From the NCBI GenBank assembly GCA_951799445.1, contig OX637288.1, positions 31,661,288 through 31,725,287 on the forward strand: a stretch of 64,000 nucleotides of DNA. The letters are read 5' to 3'. The position numbers and the translations under genes are program-made. Positions 1 through 10,529 of the stretch are shown here, in pieces. The notes under the pieces were generated by a model, which had not been told where the DNA came from, did no database searches, and saw only the letters and a list, made by a program, of their open reading frames with translations. This DNA comes from Pseudisothecium myosuroides (taxonomy: Eukaryota > Streptophyta > Bryopsida > Hypnales > Lembophyllaceae). Numbering within the stretch: position 1 is the stretch's first letter; every line of letters begins with the position of its first letter.

Positions 1-480
1 CGCCAAACCCTTTTTTTTAATTTACACTCCTCATACCCCAGTGTATCTTACAGGTTATAAGAAGCATACTTCGCAGTAGTCCCGACTCATATCCACCCGT
101 TGAGTACGCATCCTCTTTGATTGGCCTTCTTCTTTTCCCTTGTTAATGACTGTTGGAGCTGTCTCAATTCCGCTGCCAGGTCTTGAGAGCTATGCTAAGT
201 GTTCAGAACACGAATCTGATGTGTGTGTAAACTTTCTTCATTATAAACCTCACTTTTACTCGACACATTTCACCAGTGAAGTCCGTCGGTCAGTTTCAAA
301 TTTGCAACCTCCGTTGCTGCACAATCTCCCTCGCCAAATATTCACTTTCGGTGGAGAAGACGGACTACGTGAAGGAGAGCGTGAACAAGGAGCAGGCCAT
401 ATTCTTAGTTAATTGTTATGTTCTTTGTTAGACTAGATTGCGTGCTTCTTTGTGATCATACTACATAAGTTGGGTACCCC
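1..480. other. Unassigned spacer at left edge
   Basis: No recognisable gene. A short open frame on the plus strand (140-412, 90 codons) has unbiased composition and no motif I recognise; it could be the end of an exon of a gene lying to the left, but nothing supports that. The sequence is less AT-rich than the DNA that follows it. Confidence 0.3.
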
Positions 481-483
481 CCA

Positions 484-735
484 AACCGGCACTTTTTGCT
501 ACTGAGACTAGTTACTATTATTAGCCTGATCAAATTTTCATATGTTCTTGTTGGCAAGTGAAAGGAGGTTCCAACACACCAGAGAACGTGGCATTTGGAT
601 ATTGTATGCAAAAGTTATTAAGGAACAAAGTTTGGTTCTAAAAGCGTTTCTTCCACATAGGTACAGAAAGAATTGATTTTAGAGATGTACATAGAATAAA
701 GATGGCGGTTTAAGGTCAGTGGCACATTTGGGTGT
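484..735 (+). repeat. Dispersed repeat R1, copy 1
   Basis: This stretch aligns by eye to 59889-60160 in the same orientation. Shared blocks include TTGGCAAGTGAAAGGAGGTT and a GATGGCGGTTT core near the right end. No reading frame is conserved, so it looks like a non-coding interspersed repeat rather than a gene relic. Confidence 0.7.
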
Positions 736-1268
736 ACCTACCTTAATAGTACACCTAATGATATGAAATTCTTTAACATTGTGAAGAAGAAAGAAGAAAG
801 AAGCGTAAAGTTGACTCTATAATAGAAATTGTCAAAAATACTACGATTGTTGAGAGTTGCCCTAATAATTATGTCAATAGACCAATAATGAAATTTAGTT
901 TTACCACACTAATTGATCTTAAAATGCTACAAATTTTTAATCTTGATAAAGATTTTTATCAAAAGCAAAGATATCAATACTATTCAAAGAGGGATCTCTA
1001 ACGTCTTTAGTAAAAATATTCATCAAGAGTCAAATGCTAGTGATTTAGACTAAATTCAAATTAATAGTGAAATGGGAAGTGTGTTTTAATTTCTTAGTGT
1101 ACAATGTGAAATATGTGAGAGGGTGTGAAATATGCTAGAAGATTGGGGTGAATGCAAGAAACACCTGTCAATTTTGTTGCATTTTGACAGTACTCATCAT
1201 TCTTTTTCTGCAGTACTTTAAAGTTAGAAAAATAATTTTTTTTAAATAAAAAAAATGGCTAATGTATA
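736..1268. other. AT-rich spacer
   Basis: AT-rich DNA with no open frame of note and no recognisable element. It abuts the left arm of the large inverted repeat. Confidence 0.5.
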
Positions 1269-2656
1269 TACAATGACTGACGAAACCGATTACTTTTGTG
1301 AAACGTTTTCATTCAAACAACCATACTATAAGCATCAATGGATAAAACCCAAAAGTGTACACATGAAAGTTGTAGAGCACAACATACAACACATTACCAT
1401 GGAAGTTTGAAGAAAAAATTAGTTGTGATTTGAAAGAAAATTAATTCCAAAGTTTGCTATGTCAAAAACTCGGTTTTGTTCAAAATAGTTTAGTTTTACC
1501 TTATTTTTTGTCAATTTTTTCTTAAAACTCCCAAAAAACTTTTTGTACCTTAGCATGTTGGTATACATCATTTTTGATTGTTGTATACAAAAATTGAAGG
1601 AAATTCACATTTATAGAATTAAAAATATTAACAATTTAACAAACATGCAAATGATGTTGGTTCTCACAAAATTTGAGTTTTTTTTGTAGAATTCAGAGCA
1701 TGGGATTGCATTAGCCATGGTAAAGAGAGTATAGGTTGCAAAATAGACCACTTTTATATCTAAATGCCCTTGTGTATGAAATATTTGTTGAATTGGGCAA
1801 TGTGTACAATTTATATTTTACAATTCTATAATGCATTTTTAAATTCAACTTTTGTGTTCAAAGACTAGAGTTAATGATGCATATAATTCATCCAAAAAAT
1901 TCCAAAAAAATTCATCATCATTGTCTGTATCATCCAAAAACTGCTAATTTTCTGAATGTCAATGTAATTTTTGGAAATTAGCAGTTTTTGGATGATACAG
2001 ACAATGATGATGAATTTTTTTGGAATTTTTTGGATGAATTATATGCATCATTAACTCTAGTCTTTGAACACAAAAGTTGAATTTAAAAATGCATTATAGA
2101 ATTGTAAAATATAAATTGTACACATTGCCCAATTCAACAAATATTTCATATACAAGGGCATTTAGATATAAAAGTGGTCTATTTTGCAACCTATACTCTC
2201 TTTACCATGGCTAATGCAATCCCATGCTCTGAATTCTACAAAAAAAACTCAAATTTTGTGAGAACCAACATCATTTGCATGTTTGTTAAATTGTTAATAT
2301 TTTTAATTCTATAAATGTGAATTTCCTTCAATTTTTGTATACAACAATCAAAAATGATGTATACCAACATGCTAAGGTACAAAAAGTTTTTTGGGAGTTT
2401 TAAGAAAAAATTGACAAAAAATAAGGTAAAACTAAACTATTTTGAACAAAACCGAGTTTTTGACATAGCAAACTTTGGAATTAATTTTCTTTCAAATCAC
2501 AACTAATTTTTTCTTCAAACTTCCATGGTAATGTGTTGTATGTTGTGCTCTACAACTTTCATGTGTACACTTTTGGGTTTTATCCATTGATGCTTATAGT
2601 ATGGTTGTTTGAATGAAAACGTTTCACAAAAGTAATCGGTTTCGTCAGTCACTGTA
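1269..2656. repeat. Long near-perfect inverted repeat (682-base arms)
   Basis: The left arm (1269-1950) is the reverse complement of the right arm (1975-2656). The arms are equal in length, 682 bases each. I saw only isolated substitutions, for example CATTG opposite CACTG at the outer end and one in the CTTGTGTATG stretch near 1775. The 24-base spacer 1951-1974 is unpaired. Neither arm has a long reading frame or a recognised domain. No clear target-site duplication flanks the structure: AATGTA on the left against CCTTTA on the right. It could be a foldback-type transposable element, a recent inverted duplication, or a hairpin-RNA locus giving siRNAs. If transcribed through, it would fold into an almost fully paired duplex of roughly 680 base pairs. 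Confidence 0.95.
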
Positions 2657-4568
2657 CCTTTAAGATGAAGGTAAATACCAAAGGAAATTCATTAAAAAAT
2701 TCTCTAAGCAGGAGAACTAGAAAAGTGTCAAATCTCATGAAAATGGATATTTTGATGTTTTAATTAGTTAAAAAAAGAAAAAAATATAAATACTTAAAAT
2801 GAAAATTGGCCGTTTGTAAGAACTCTATGGAGATGGTCATTCACCCAAAAAACTCCAAAATAATATTTTATATGTTACAAAATCCAAGTAGAAAGAAGCG
2901 CACTTTGTGGACTTCCACACCACATACAATTAATTACTTTTAGAATTCCTTTAAACAATAGCTATAGGTCTTCTAAAAGACCATCCCCTCAAAATTTCAA
3001 CTCAAAATTCATTTTTTTGGGTACTAAATAGTACTAAAAACCTCCAAATTGGCAAGTGTGATATAAAATTGGGGGCTATTTTTGGACAATAAACTATTTT
3101 TGAAAATTACAAAAAAATTAGGCAAGGCATATAATAGTCATGAGTACTTTACCTATAAATCTTGAGTCATTCGGAGCCAAAATGAAAAAGTTATAGCCAA
3201 AAAACTAATCAAAATGCAAGGTGTGATGCAAAATAATACAGGTGTTTTTTGCATTCATCCATTGAAATTTTTTGCTATATTTGCCAATTAATGAAATTTA
3301 GTCTTAATCACTAGCAATGTAATTTGTGACTTACAACATATAATAGGGTCCGATAATCTTAAAAATTTGATCCAAAGCAAAATCAATAAAAAGTTTATGA
3401 ACTTAGAAAGCTCAAAGCTCTAGTATACTAGAAACTCATGCACAAATTCTCAAACCATAAATTGTGTTGGAATTCTAGTGAAGAAGACTTGTGCATCATA
3501 ATAAATATATACATATAAATTTCCAAATCATACAACAATTTGGATCTTTTCTATACACTACCTACCATCTAATTTGGCCATCTTTTATTGAAATTACAAC
3601 TTGCATTCTATAGGCCATATTAGAAATAAGCCTTTGTAGTTGCTTTAGAGATACTTGATCCCATACCACTTGAAGTGTTTGTATCATTGTTTACTTGTTC
3701 TTTGACTTGCTCTGGTATTGCAACAAATCTTTGGCTATCTTTCAAAGGTTCTTTATAGCAAATTTAGAAGTTCAACTATATTGTATGACGCTACAATAGC
3801 ATGCAAGCATTAACACCATCTCAAAAGCTTAGCTTATTCAATGGCTTGAATGCCCGATTGGTGGCAACCTCATCGATCTCTAGTAAAAGTACACTGGACA
3901 ATCGATTGCTCTTTCTCGTTGCATTTGGAGCCTAAAGGTCCCTTCTTGAAACCATTGAGAGACATATCATTTGGACAGTAGTGATAGCAGTCAATTTATT
4001 TATTCAAATCAATATCCATACATATCTTGGTAAGACTTGACAATAATTCTAACCTGTAAATGACAATAGACACTTCTAATAGTGCCTATGGTGGAGGCAT
4101 GCATTACCTTTCACAACCTCATTGGCTATCAATAGAGTGTCTCAAATTCACGAGAGGTTGGAACTAATTTCCAACGATTAGTTTTTGGTTTCCACCATCA
4201 ATTCCTTGATTTTTGTCACGACACATGTCCTCGATTTGGAGTGCCAAAGTGAATAAGAAGCATTAGAGGAAATTTTGGCTTTCAAAATTCATAATATTTT
4301 CAGTTCAAGCAATAAAATTACCAAAATTTAGAAATCAAATTTCACCTCCAACGTGTTGCTAGGAAAAAATCAGCATCCTTTATCAACACTAAAACCTTAT
4401 AATCTTGCAATTTATGTGGCCAAATGATGCCAAATTTGATTAACGTCATTTACAATACGTACACTACCAAATTGTACGGTTGAAATTTCTATACCTTAGT
4501 GTTATTTAGACTCATTAAACTTCAAAAGCAATGATGTTCTTAAACCCATAAATGCTCCAGATTCTTAC
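2657..4568. other. AT-rich intergenic DNA, no gene seen
   Basis: No open frame of note and no domain. The part around 3600-4250 has slightly more mixed composition and reads in short interrupted stretches on the minus strand, as a decayed transposon gene would, but no motif allows a name. Confidence 0.4.
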
Positions 4569-4959
4569 TAAGGTGTAAGCACCCAAAACCATCAATATAA
4601 GCAATTCAATATAGTTGGAGGGAACTTTTTCTGAAAATAATATTTTTGTAGTTTTAGCGAGTGAAAATCATGAATATTCAACAAAAAAAATAGATTTTCG
4701 GATGTGTTATGTAATTTCTGTGATTTTTCAAAGTGATGGCTCCCTAGACCACTGAAATTGTCACGTAGTTGTACCTTAAACCAAAATCAGCAAAAATCTA
4801 TAGTTAGCCAATGACTGTTAAATGTGTGTCCTTGAAATGCGTGAGCAAATCAAAGTTAAGCATTTCCAGGACACATTAATAAGAAGTCTAGGGACAGCTT
4901 TAGTGACAGTCTATGGTACTGGAAAAGGGACAGGTGCGATATTGGGTGTTTCTACCTTA
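4569..4959 (+). mobile_element. MITE of the TA-AGGTRG family, copy 1
   Basis: The element begins TAAGGTGTAAGCACCCAAAA and ends TTGGGTGTTTCTACCTTA, so the termini are inverted repeats with TA at both outer edges (apparent TA target duplication). The interior matches 50818-51204 in reverse orientation, with shared blocks such as the GATTTTTCAAAGTG region and the AGGACACAT motif. It has no coding capacity, so it is a non-autonomous DNA element about 391 bases long. Confidence 0.8.
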
Positions 4960-4972
4960 CTGTAGAGGTTAA

Positions 4973-6128
4973 AGGAATCATCTTTGGTGGTAGAAAAAAA
5001 ATCTCTGTGAGAAGCGCTCTTAACATAACATGTGTTGATGTTGCCTTGGTTCTACAGTGATGGTGTGCCTCTACATCCTCCACCTGTCTAATGAAGCACT
5101 GTTGGGGTGTGAAAAATACCACCATCACTGTAGAAACTACTGAAGGTTATGAGGACTACGCCAAAATACTTAAGTGACTCCCTTGGGCTCAGTGTGGCAT
5201 CGTCACCGCACTCTACAGTGGAGTGAGTCTCTCAAGACCAGGATTCGAGAGCGCCTGCTTCGCGTTGCCTTCTGCGACTGGACTGGGTTGCTGGACAGTG
5301 TCCATTTTCACACTCTTCTAGCCTCGCCTAACGAAGTGGGTATTCGGCCTTTCATCTGTGCTTCTTTGTTGCTTTGATTGCAATCTGAGGTAGTGCTGCT
5401 GCGTTGCTTGGGTGCTTCCATGGTGGACCCTTAGAAACCTGAAACCGTGCTTCTTTGTGGATTTGTCTTCTCGGCTTGGGAAGTGTATGTCAATTTGAAA
5501 GCTCATGCTTTCTTTGTGTTGGCAGGGATCAGATGCACGGGTGTTAATCTTGCACGAAGGCGTTGCGGAGTCGTTGACGAACATCTGGAAAGTTCTCAGT
5601 TGTGGGTTAAAAACTCCGTTGAGTTGTTCATGTTGAAGCGCAAGTATGTTCAGTACATCTTCTCTTCTTTTCTACTGCTTGAGATTTTTTAGGATTATGT
5701 TCAGTACATCTTCTCTTCTTTTCTACTGCTTGAGATTTTTTAGGATTATGTTCAGTACATCTTCTCTTCTTTTCTACTGCTTGAGATTTTTTAGGATTGT
5801 TGGCGAATGATGGGAAGGCTGTGCATGATCTGTGGGAACTCCAGAAGTCCATGGGTGTCAGATTTTCTTTTGATTGTTTTCCAATTTTGAAAGCGAGCTA
5901 GGAGGCACACTGTCCGTTTAGATCGCGTGCTTTTGAATGCTCCTTGCTACATGAATATTGTGAAGTACAAGTGGATAGAGAATGTTTGGTTTGTCATGGT
6001 AGAATAGGGTGGTGCTCTGGTGCAGCAGTATTGCGGTTCTTTCTGGTGAAGATGTTCGCATTTGCATCGAGGGGTGCAGAGAGGATAGGAAAAGGTGGAT
6101 GAGTGTGTGAGTAGTGTTATCCAAGGTC
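4973..6128 (+). repeat. Kinase 5' flanking segment, copy A (degenerate)
   Basis: First of three copies of a segment lying upstream of the kinase genes (others: about 6129-7040 and 17041-17925). It has no kinase behind it: copy B follows directly. Short plus-strand open pieces remain (5174-5377, 5447-5692), and one frame near 5797-5910 still reads like protein (LANDGKAVHDLWELQKSMGV), but frames shift and stops intervene. The segment may be an old exon-containing upstream region now decayed. About 125 bases around 5020-5145 have no counterpart in copy C. Confidence 0.7.
5645..5797 (+). repeat. 51-base tandem repeat, three units
   Basis: A unit beginning TATGTTCAGTACATCTTCTC and ending in TTGAGATTTTTTAGGAT occurs three times head to tail with essentially no differences. 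The homologous position in copies B and C holds one unit. The unit looks like a short pyrimidine-rich intron-like piece (GTATGT-like start, TTTTTTAG end), so the expansion may be non-coding. Confidence 0.9.
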
Positions 6129-7040
6129 CCTCCCGGAGTTGATTTGCATCGTCACCGCACTGTAGAAGTACGGTACTCTACAGTGGCGTGAGTTTCGCAA
6201 GGCAAGGGTTTTGGAACTCCTGCTTCAACCTCTGTCGCGTTTCCTTCTGCGACTGGACTGGGATTGCTTGACAGTAGCGTCCATTTTCACTGTCTTCTAG
6301 CTTCGCCTAACGAAGTGGGTGTTAGGCCTTTCATCTGCGCTTCTTTGTTGCTTTGATTGCGATCTGAGGTAATGCTTGCTTCGTTTTGTCGGTGCTTCCG
6401 TGGCGAATCCTTAGAACCCTTGAACCTGTGCTGGTTTGTGGATTCGTCTTCTCCACTTGGGACGCTTATCTCGATTTCGAAGCTCATGCTTTCTTTGTGT
6501 TGGCACAGATCGGATCGGATGCGCGGGTGTTACTCTTGTACGAAGACGTTGCGAAGTAGTTGAAGAACATCTGGAAACTTCTCGCTTGCGGGGTAACAGC
6601 TCCCTTGGGTTGTTCGTGGTGAAGCGCGTGTATGTACGTCTTCTCTTCTTTTCAACTGCTTTGAGATTCCAGGGTTGTTGGTGAGTGTTGAGAAGGCTGT
6701 GTATGATTTGTGCGACATCCAGATGTCCATGGGTGTTAGATTTTCTTTTGATTCTTTTTGCCATTTTGAAAGTGAGGAGGGGTCTTACATTGTTTGTTTC
6801 GATGGCTTGCTGTTGAATGCTCCTTGCTACATGAATGTTGTGAAGTACAAGTGGATAGAGAATGTTTGGTTTGTCATGGTAGAATAGGGTCTTGTTGTGG
6901 TGCAGCAGTGTTGTGATTCTATTTGATAGAGATGTCGTTCGCATTTGCATCGACGGTTGCAGAGCGGATAACAAAAGGTGGATGAGAGTGTGATTACAGT
7001 TATGCTAGGTCCCTATTGGAGTTGATTTGCACATGATGTC
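6129..7040 (+). repeat. Kinase 5' flanking segment, copy B
   Basis: Second copy of the upstream segment, directly before kinase gene 1. Plus-strand frames such as 6436-6684 and 6675-6887 (with PCYMNVVKYKWIENVWFVM) resemble copy C at 17640-17870, but the frame is broken relative to it; for example one frame carries a stop at the codon after GTTGCGAAG near 6555. It may hold the promoter and a 5' untranslated or former N-terminal exon of the kinase gene. A 187-codon minus-strand open frame here (6411-6974) is an antisense shadow. Confidence 0.6.
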
Positions 7041-7351
7041 AATCTCGTCTCTAAGTTTCCTCCTTCAATTTGGGACTGTGGTTCAGGCTACACCATCAAT
7101 CCGTATTTTTCTGCGGAGTTTTTTTGACAAGAGAATATCCCTTGTTGATATTTCTTTGGGGTTACCAGATGTGATGATGTGGGGAGAGGAGTACACAAAG
7201 TGATCCTTGCTTGTTGGAGCTCAATATTGAATCTCCCAAGTATTATTACTATACCGAATTTGTATCTGGAACTTGGCTTTGGATATTGATATTGGAATCT
7301 TGGCAATTCCTTGGAAGGGGCTTATTTAATTCAGATTCCGAGCTAAGAAAT
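7041..7351 (+). promoter_or_regulatory. Proximal 5' region of kinase gene 1
   Basis: DNA between the upstream segment and the chosen ATG, with a matching stretch before kinase 2 (about 17926-18244). An upstream in-frame ATG exists at 7211, but the corresponding frame is broken in copy 2, so this stretch is more likely untranslated leader or intron than coding sequence. No core promoter motif could be assigned with confidence. Confidence 0.35.
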
Positions 7352-9202
7352 ATGAGTACAATGAGGGTGTGGAAAAGTGGGATTGACCCTGCCTCTAAGA
7401 CGGAGGAGATTTTCTTTGATAATGGAGATACTTTGCCTGCACTGTTCAATGTTGACTCCAGAGACATCAAGGAAGGAAAAAAGATTGGAGAAGGCATTTG
7501 GACTGTGCGCGAAGCTGAGTGGCTGGGCCGCAAGGTTGCTGTGAAGAAGTTCGTTGCTGACAGTACCTTTCATAATGTTGCTTTGACCTCAAGAGAAGTG
7601 AATCGCATGCTCAGTCTACGGCACCCAAACGTTTTAAAGCTTTTTGGATTCTATCTTACAACCGAGAAAGACCTGGTTTTGGAATGCAGCATGATCATGG
7701 AGCTAATGGATTGTGACTTGGAGGATTACATTGGAAAGGGACCATTGTCGGATGACCAAGTGGTCTATCTTTTTGCTGAAGTTGCAAGGGGAATGAATCA
7801 CATCCACAGGAAGGGTTGTTTTCATCGAGATTTGAAACCCAAGAATGTGTTGCTAAGAAAGTCCGTTGTGACTGGGTTCAATGTGGATGTGAAGATTGCT
7901 GATTTTGGAAGCTCGGAGCTCATGGGTGGTGGTGATATAAACCGAACTAGTGGGACTCTGGGATACAAAGCTCCAGAGCAGTTTGACTCTGAATCGAGGT
8001 TGTTTCCAGATAAGGTGGATGTGTTTGGGTTTGGGGCGTTGTGCTTCAAGATCTTGACAGGGAAGAAACCTTATGAAAGCCGTATGAATGTGAGAGAAGC
8101 CATGAAGCAACTTGACAAAGTAGCAATTTCTCAGCGAAAGTTATCTGAAGATGTTGTTGAGATGATTTGGGAATGCTTGGACTTGAATCCAGAATTGAGG
8201 CCAGATTTTGAGGAGATCTCTGGCATCTTGGATGGTGCTCTTTCGGGGATTTGGGAGAAGATGACTCGGCCGTTGCCTTTATCAACTACCTCATCTTTAC
8301 GCTCAAGAGACTATATGCCAAAGGGGGTTCAAGGCCATGATCATTTGGAGAGCATTTTGCACGATTGGGGGCTTTCGAAAGAGTATCTAGTTCATTTCAT
8401 TCCTTTTGAAGAACTCTTGGTGATTGGGAGCTTAGGTGGAGGTGGTTATGGATCTATATATAGAGTAGAATGGAAAGGGGTCTTGTATGCTCAAAAAATA
8501 TTTGAAGAGTTTCATGAATATGATCGTAGTTCTCCTCCATGGGGCTATTCTTATCCGGGAGAAAATTATTTCCAAACTTTTCCCAAGCTCTTCCACAAGA
8601 ACATCATAACATTTATGGGATACTCTTTGACCCTGGATAATAAGATTTCTATCATAATGGAGTTGCAAGCGATGGACCTTTCAAGGGCCTTGCGTTACCA
8701 GAATCCACCTTTGACTTTCAAGACAAAGGTGGCAATAATGAGAGAGATTGCGGAAGGGATGAAATATTTACATGACCAGGGTGTCGGACATGGAGACTTG
8801 AAGCTTTCTAATGTAGTAGTCTCTAAGTTGGACATAGATGAAATGATTGTTAAGCTTATTGACTTTGCCAGTGATCCTATTGGTGGCACTCAACTATATG
8901 CAGCACCTGAAATTTTGAAGAATAGAGGGTGGAGGGCAAAAATGGACTTTGATGTAGAGAAGGTAGACATTTTTAGTTTTGGCATTCTTTGTCAAGAGAT
9001 ACTAGTTGGAGGTACACTTTTTGAAGACTATGAGCAAGGAAGTTATAGAGAAGCAACATTAATGGGAAGAAGGCCACCAATACCAATTGGAACAAGTCCG
9101 GAAATGGAGTCTCTTATGCAAAGTTGTTGGACTGGAGACCCGCAAGAAAGGCCCAATTTCTTTGAAGTCTGTGAAAGGTTGTCACAAACTTTGCATTATT
9201 AG
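7352..9202 (+). CDS. Tandem kinase-pseudokinase protein, copy 1
   Basis: Predicted cytosolic 616-residue protein with two protein-kinase folds in one intronless frame. Domain 1 (about 38-295) has a loop at IGEGIWTV (45-52; first and second glycines only), VAVKK with the lysine at 65, HRDLKPKN (158-165), DFG (184-186) and APE (207-209): a probable active Ser/Thr kinase of the plant RLK/Raf-like type. Domain 2 (about 352-612) keeps a glycine loop GGGGYG and AQK (Lys382), but has HGD for HRD (480-482), DFA for DFG (504-506) and APE at 518-520, so it is probably a pseudokinase or weak kinase. No signal peptide or membrane segment. The start was set at MSTM because copy 2 (18245-20161) shares the frame from there on; an upstream ATG at 7211 would add 47 unshared residues. 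Plant tandem kinase proteins are often immune or signalling regulators; the substrate here is unknown. Confidence 0.88.
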   Translation: MSTMRVWKSGIDPASKTEEIFFDNGDTLPALFNVDSRDIKEGKKIGEGIWTVREAEWLGRKVAVKKFVADSTFHNVALTSREVNRMLSLRHPNVLKLFGFYLTTEKDLVLECSMIMELMDCDLEDYIGKGPLSDDQVVYLFAEVARGMNHIHRKGCFHRDLKPKNVLLRKSVVTGFNVDVKIADFGSSELMGGGDINRTSGTLGYKAPEQFDSESRLFPDKVDVFGFGALCFKILTGKKPYESRMNVREAMKQLDKVAISQRKLSEDVVEMIWECLDLNPELRPDFEEISGILDGALSGIWEKMTRPLPLSTTSSLRSRDYMPKGVQGHDHLESILHDWGLSKEYLVHFIPFEELLVIGSLGGGGYGSIYRVEWKGVLYAQKIFEEFHEYDRSSPPWGYSYPGENYFQTFPKLFHKNIITFMGYSLTLDNKISIIMELQAMDLSRALRYQNPPLTFKTKVAIMREIAEGMKYLHDQGVGHGDLKLSNVVVSKLDIDEMIVKLIDFASDPIGGTQLYAAPEILKNRGWRAKMDFDVEKVDIFSFGILCQEILVGGTLFEDYEQGSYREATLMGRRPPIPIGTSPEMESLMQSCWTGDPQERPNFFEVCERLSQTLHY

Positions 9203-10529
9203 TCTTATTTATGACTTATTTATGTAGAGCATTTTGCACAAAAATGTTGTTTTTTGTACCTACCTATGCAAAGTAGTGAGCTTGGGAATGATTGCTTGGG
9301 TTGGGTAGGTTGGATTTTGTTGAAGTCAGTGTGGTAGCGGAGGAGCAAGATGTGACGAAGATGGTGCCTGCAACTAAGTACATGGATGTGCCACGCATGG
9401 AAAAAAGTGTGGTGCCAAGTTATGTGCGGTGGTGGAAAAAGTGGAGGAGAAAGTCTCCGTGCTTGTCATGAGGGAGGTGCAGGTCATGCGCATGGTGGAA
9501 GTGCCCATTAGAAAGTAAGCCACAAACAATGAATAATTCTTGTTGTCACTAAAGTCCTCTCCATCACTCAATTGTTGGCTTCAGCACACGAGGGAGGTGA
9601 AGTAGTCTCTCTTCACTCTTGGAAATTGGGGCCCCCGACATTCTCATTTTCAACCAACTCAAGAATCTACTCCCTCTTAAGAAGTCTCCAGAAAGTGAGA
9701 GAGCATTTAATTGATATGGTGTTTTTGAAAATCTTGGATTGGAAGAGTGAGGGACATTCATGTTGGAAATATTTCATAGTGACCTTTTTGTGCTCTTTGA
9801 GATCACAAGCTACAACTTGTGTAGAGATCTCAAGAACTTATATTGTGGGTTGGTATAATTGCAGCTACTACTAGGTAGCAAATTTCTAAAATTTTACCTT
9901 CTTGGCTACAAGCAAGGTAAGCATGAAGGAAAGACTCACAATGATTGATTGCTATACAGGCACATTAACAGAAGCTTGTCTCCATTGTCTTGGTCTTCTT
10001 CCAACAATGAGAATCTATAGGTGGACACCAATGTCATTTGGTCGCATGTTCAGCACCACGTTGAAAACAACACCATTATTGGGCCAATGTTCAAGTAGAA
10101 AAAATTGTTGCATGGGATCATGCACCACTATCAATATTGATGTTTCTGTTTGTTTCTATTTTATTTGAATCCACCTTGTTGTGTGTACTAAAGTTACTCT
10201 TGACTTGAACCGACTAGGAAATGATTGTAATGAGCCTTATTTTGATCTTGTCTTTTGCTTGTTTCAAATAGCTCTTCATAGAAAATTTTGTGAATTTGAA
10301 TTCCTATTATCACGTATCAGGTGTTTTTTTTTGGGCGTTTAAGTGCCAAACTCTAGTGTCGTGGCTCATTTAGAGAGGTGTAATTCTGGAGGGACCACCC
10401 TGTATTCCTCGCATGGTGACTGCTACAGTCCAAAACAAAAACGCTGTCACGTATAGAACTCTTTGGTTTTTCACAATTCATCAATTGTGTGAGTTAGTAT
10501 TTTTACATACAATTTTATTAGCAAATCAA
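9203..10529. other. 3' flank of kinase gene 1
   Basis: No gene supported. Short open pieces (9572-9874, 9902-10168) have no motif. From about 10140 the sequence matches block 2 from about 20540; between the kinase stop and that point the two blocks differ in length and content, about 0.9 kb here against 0.4 kb there. Confidence 0.4.

Noticed and set aside
5645..5797. CRISPR-like array
   Set aside because: Three contiguous 51-base units without spacers, in plant nuclear DNA: a plain tandem repeat.
6411..6974. 187-codon open frame on the minus strand
   Set aside because: Antisense of the repeated kinase 5' segment; not kept open in copies A and C, and basic low-complexity.
7211..7351. 47-residue N-terminal extension of kinase 1
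   Set aside because: The matching stretch before kinase 2 is not open in the same frame; shared protein begins at MSTM (7352 and 18245).
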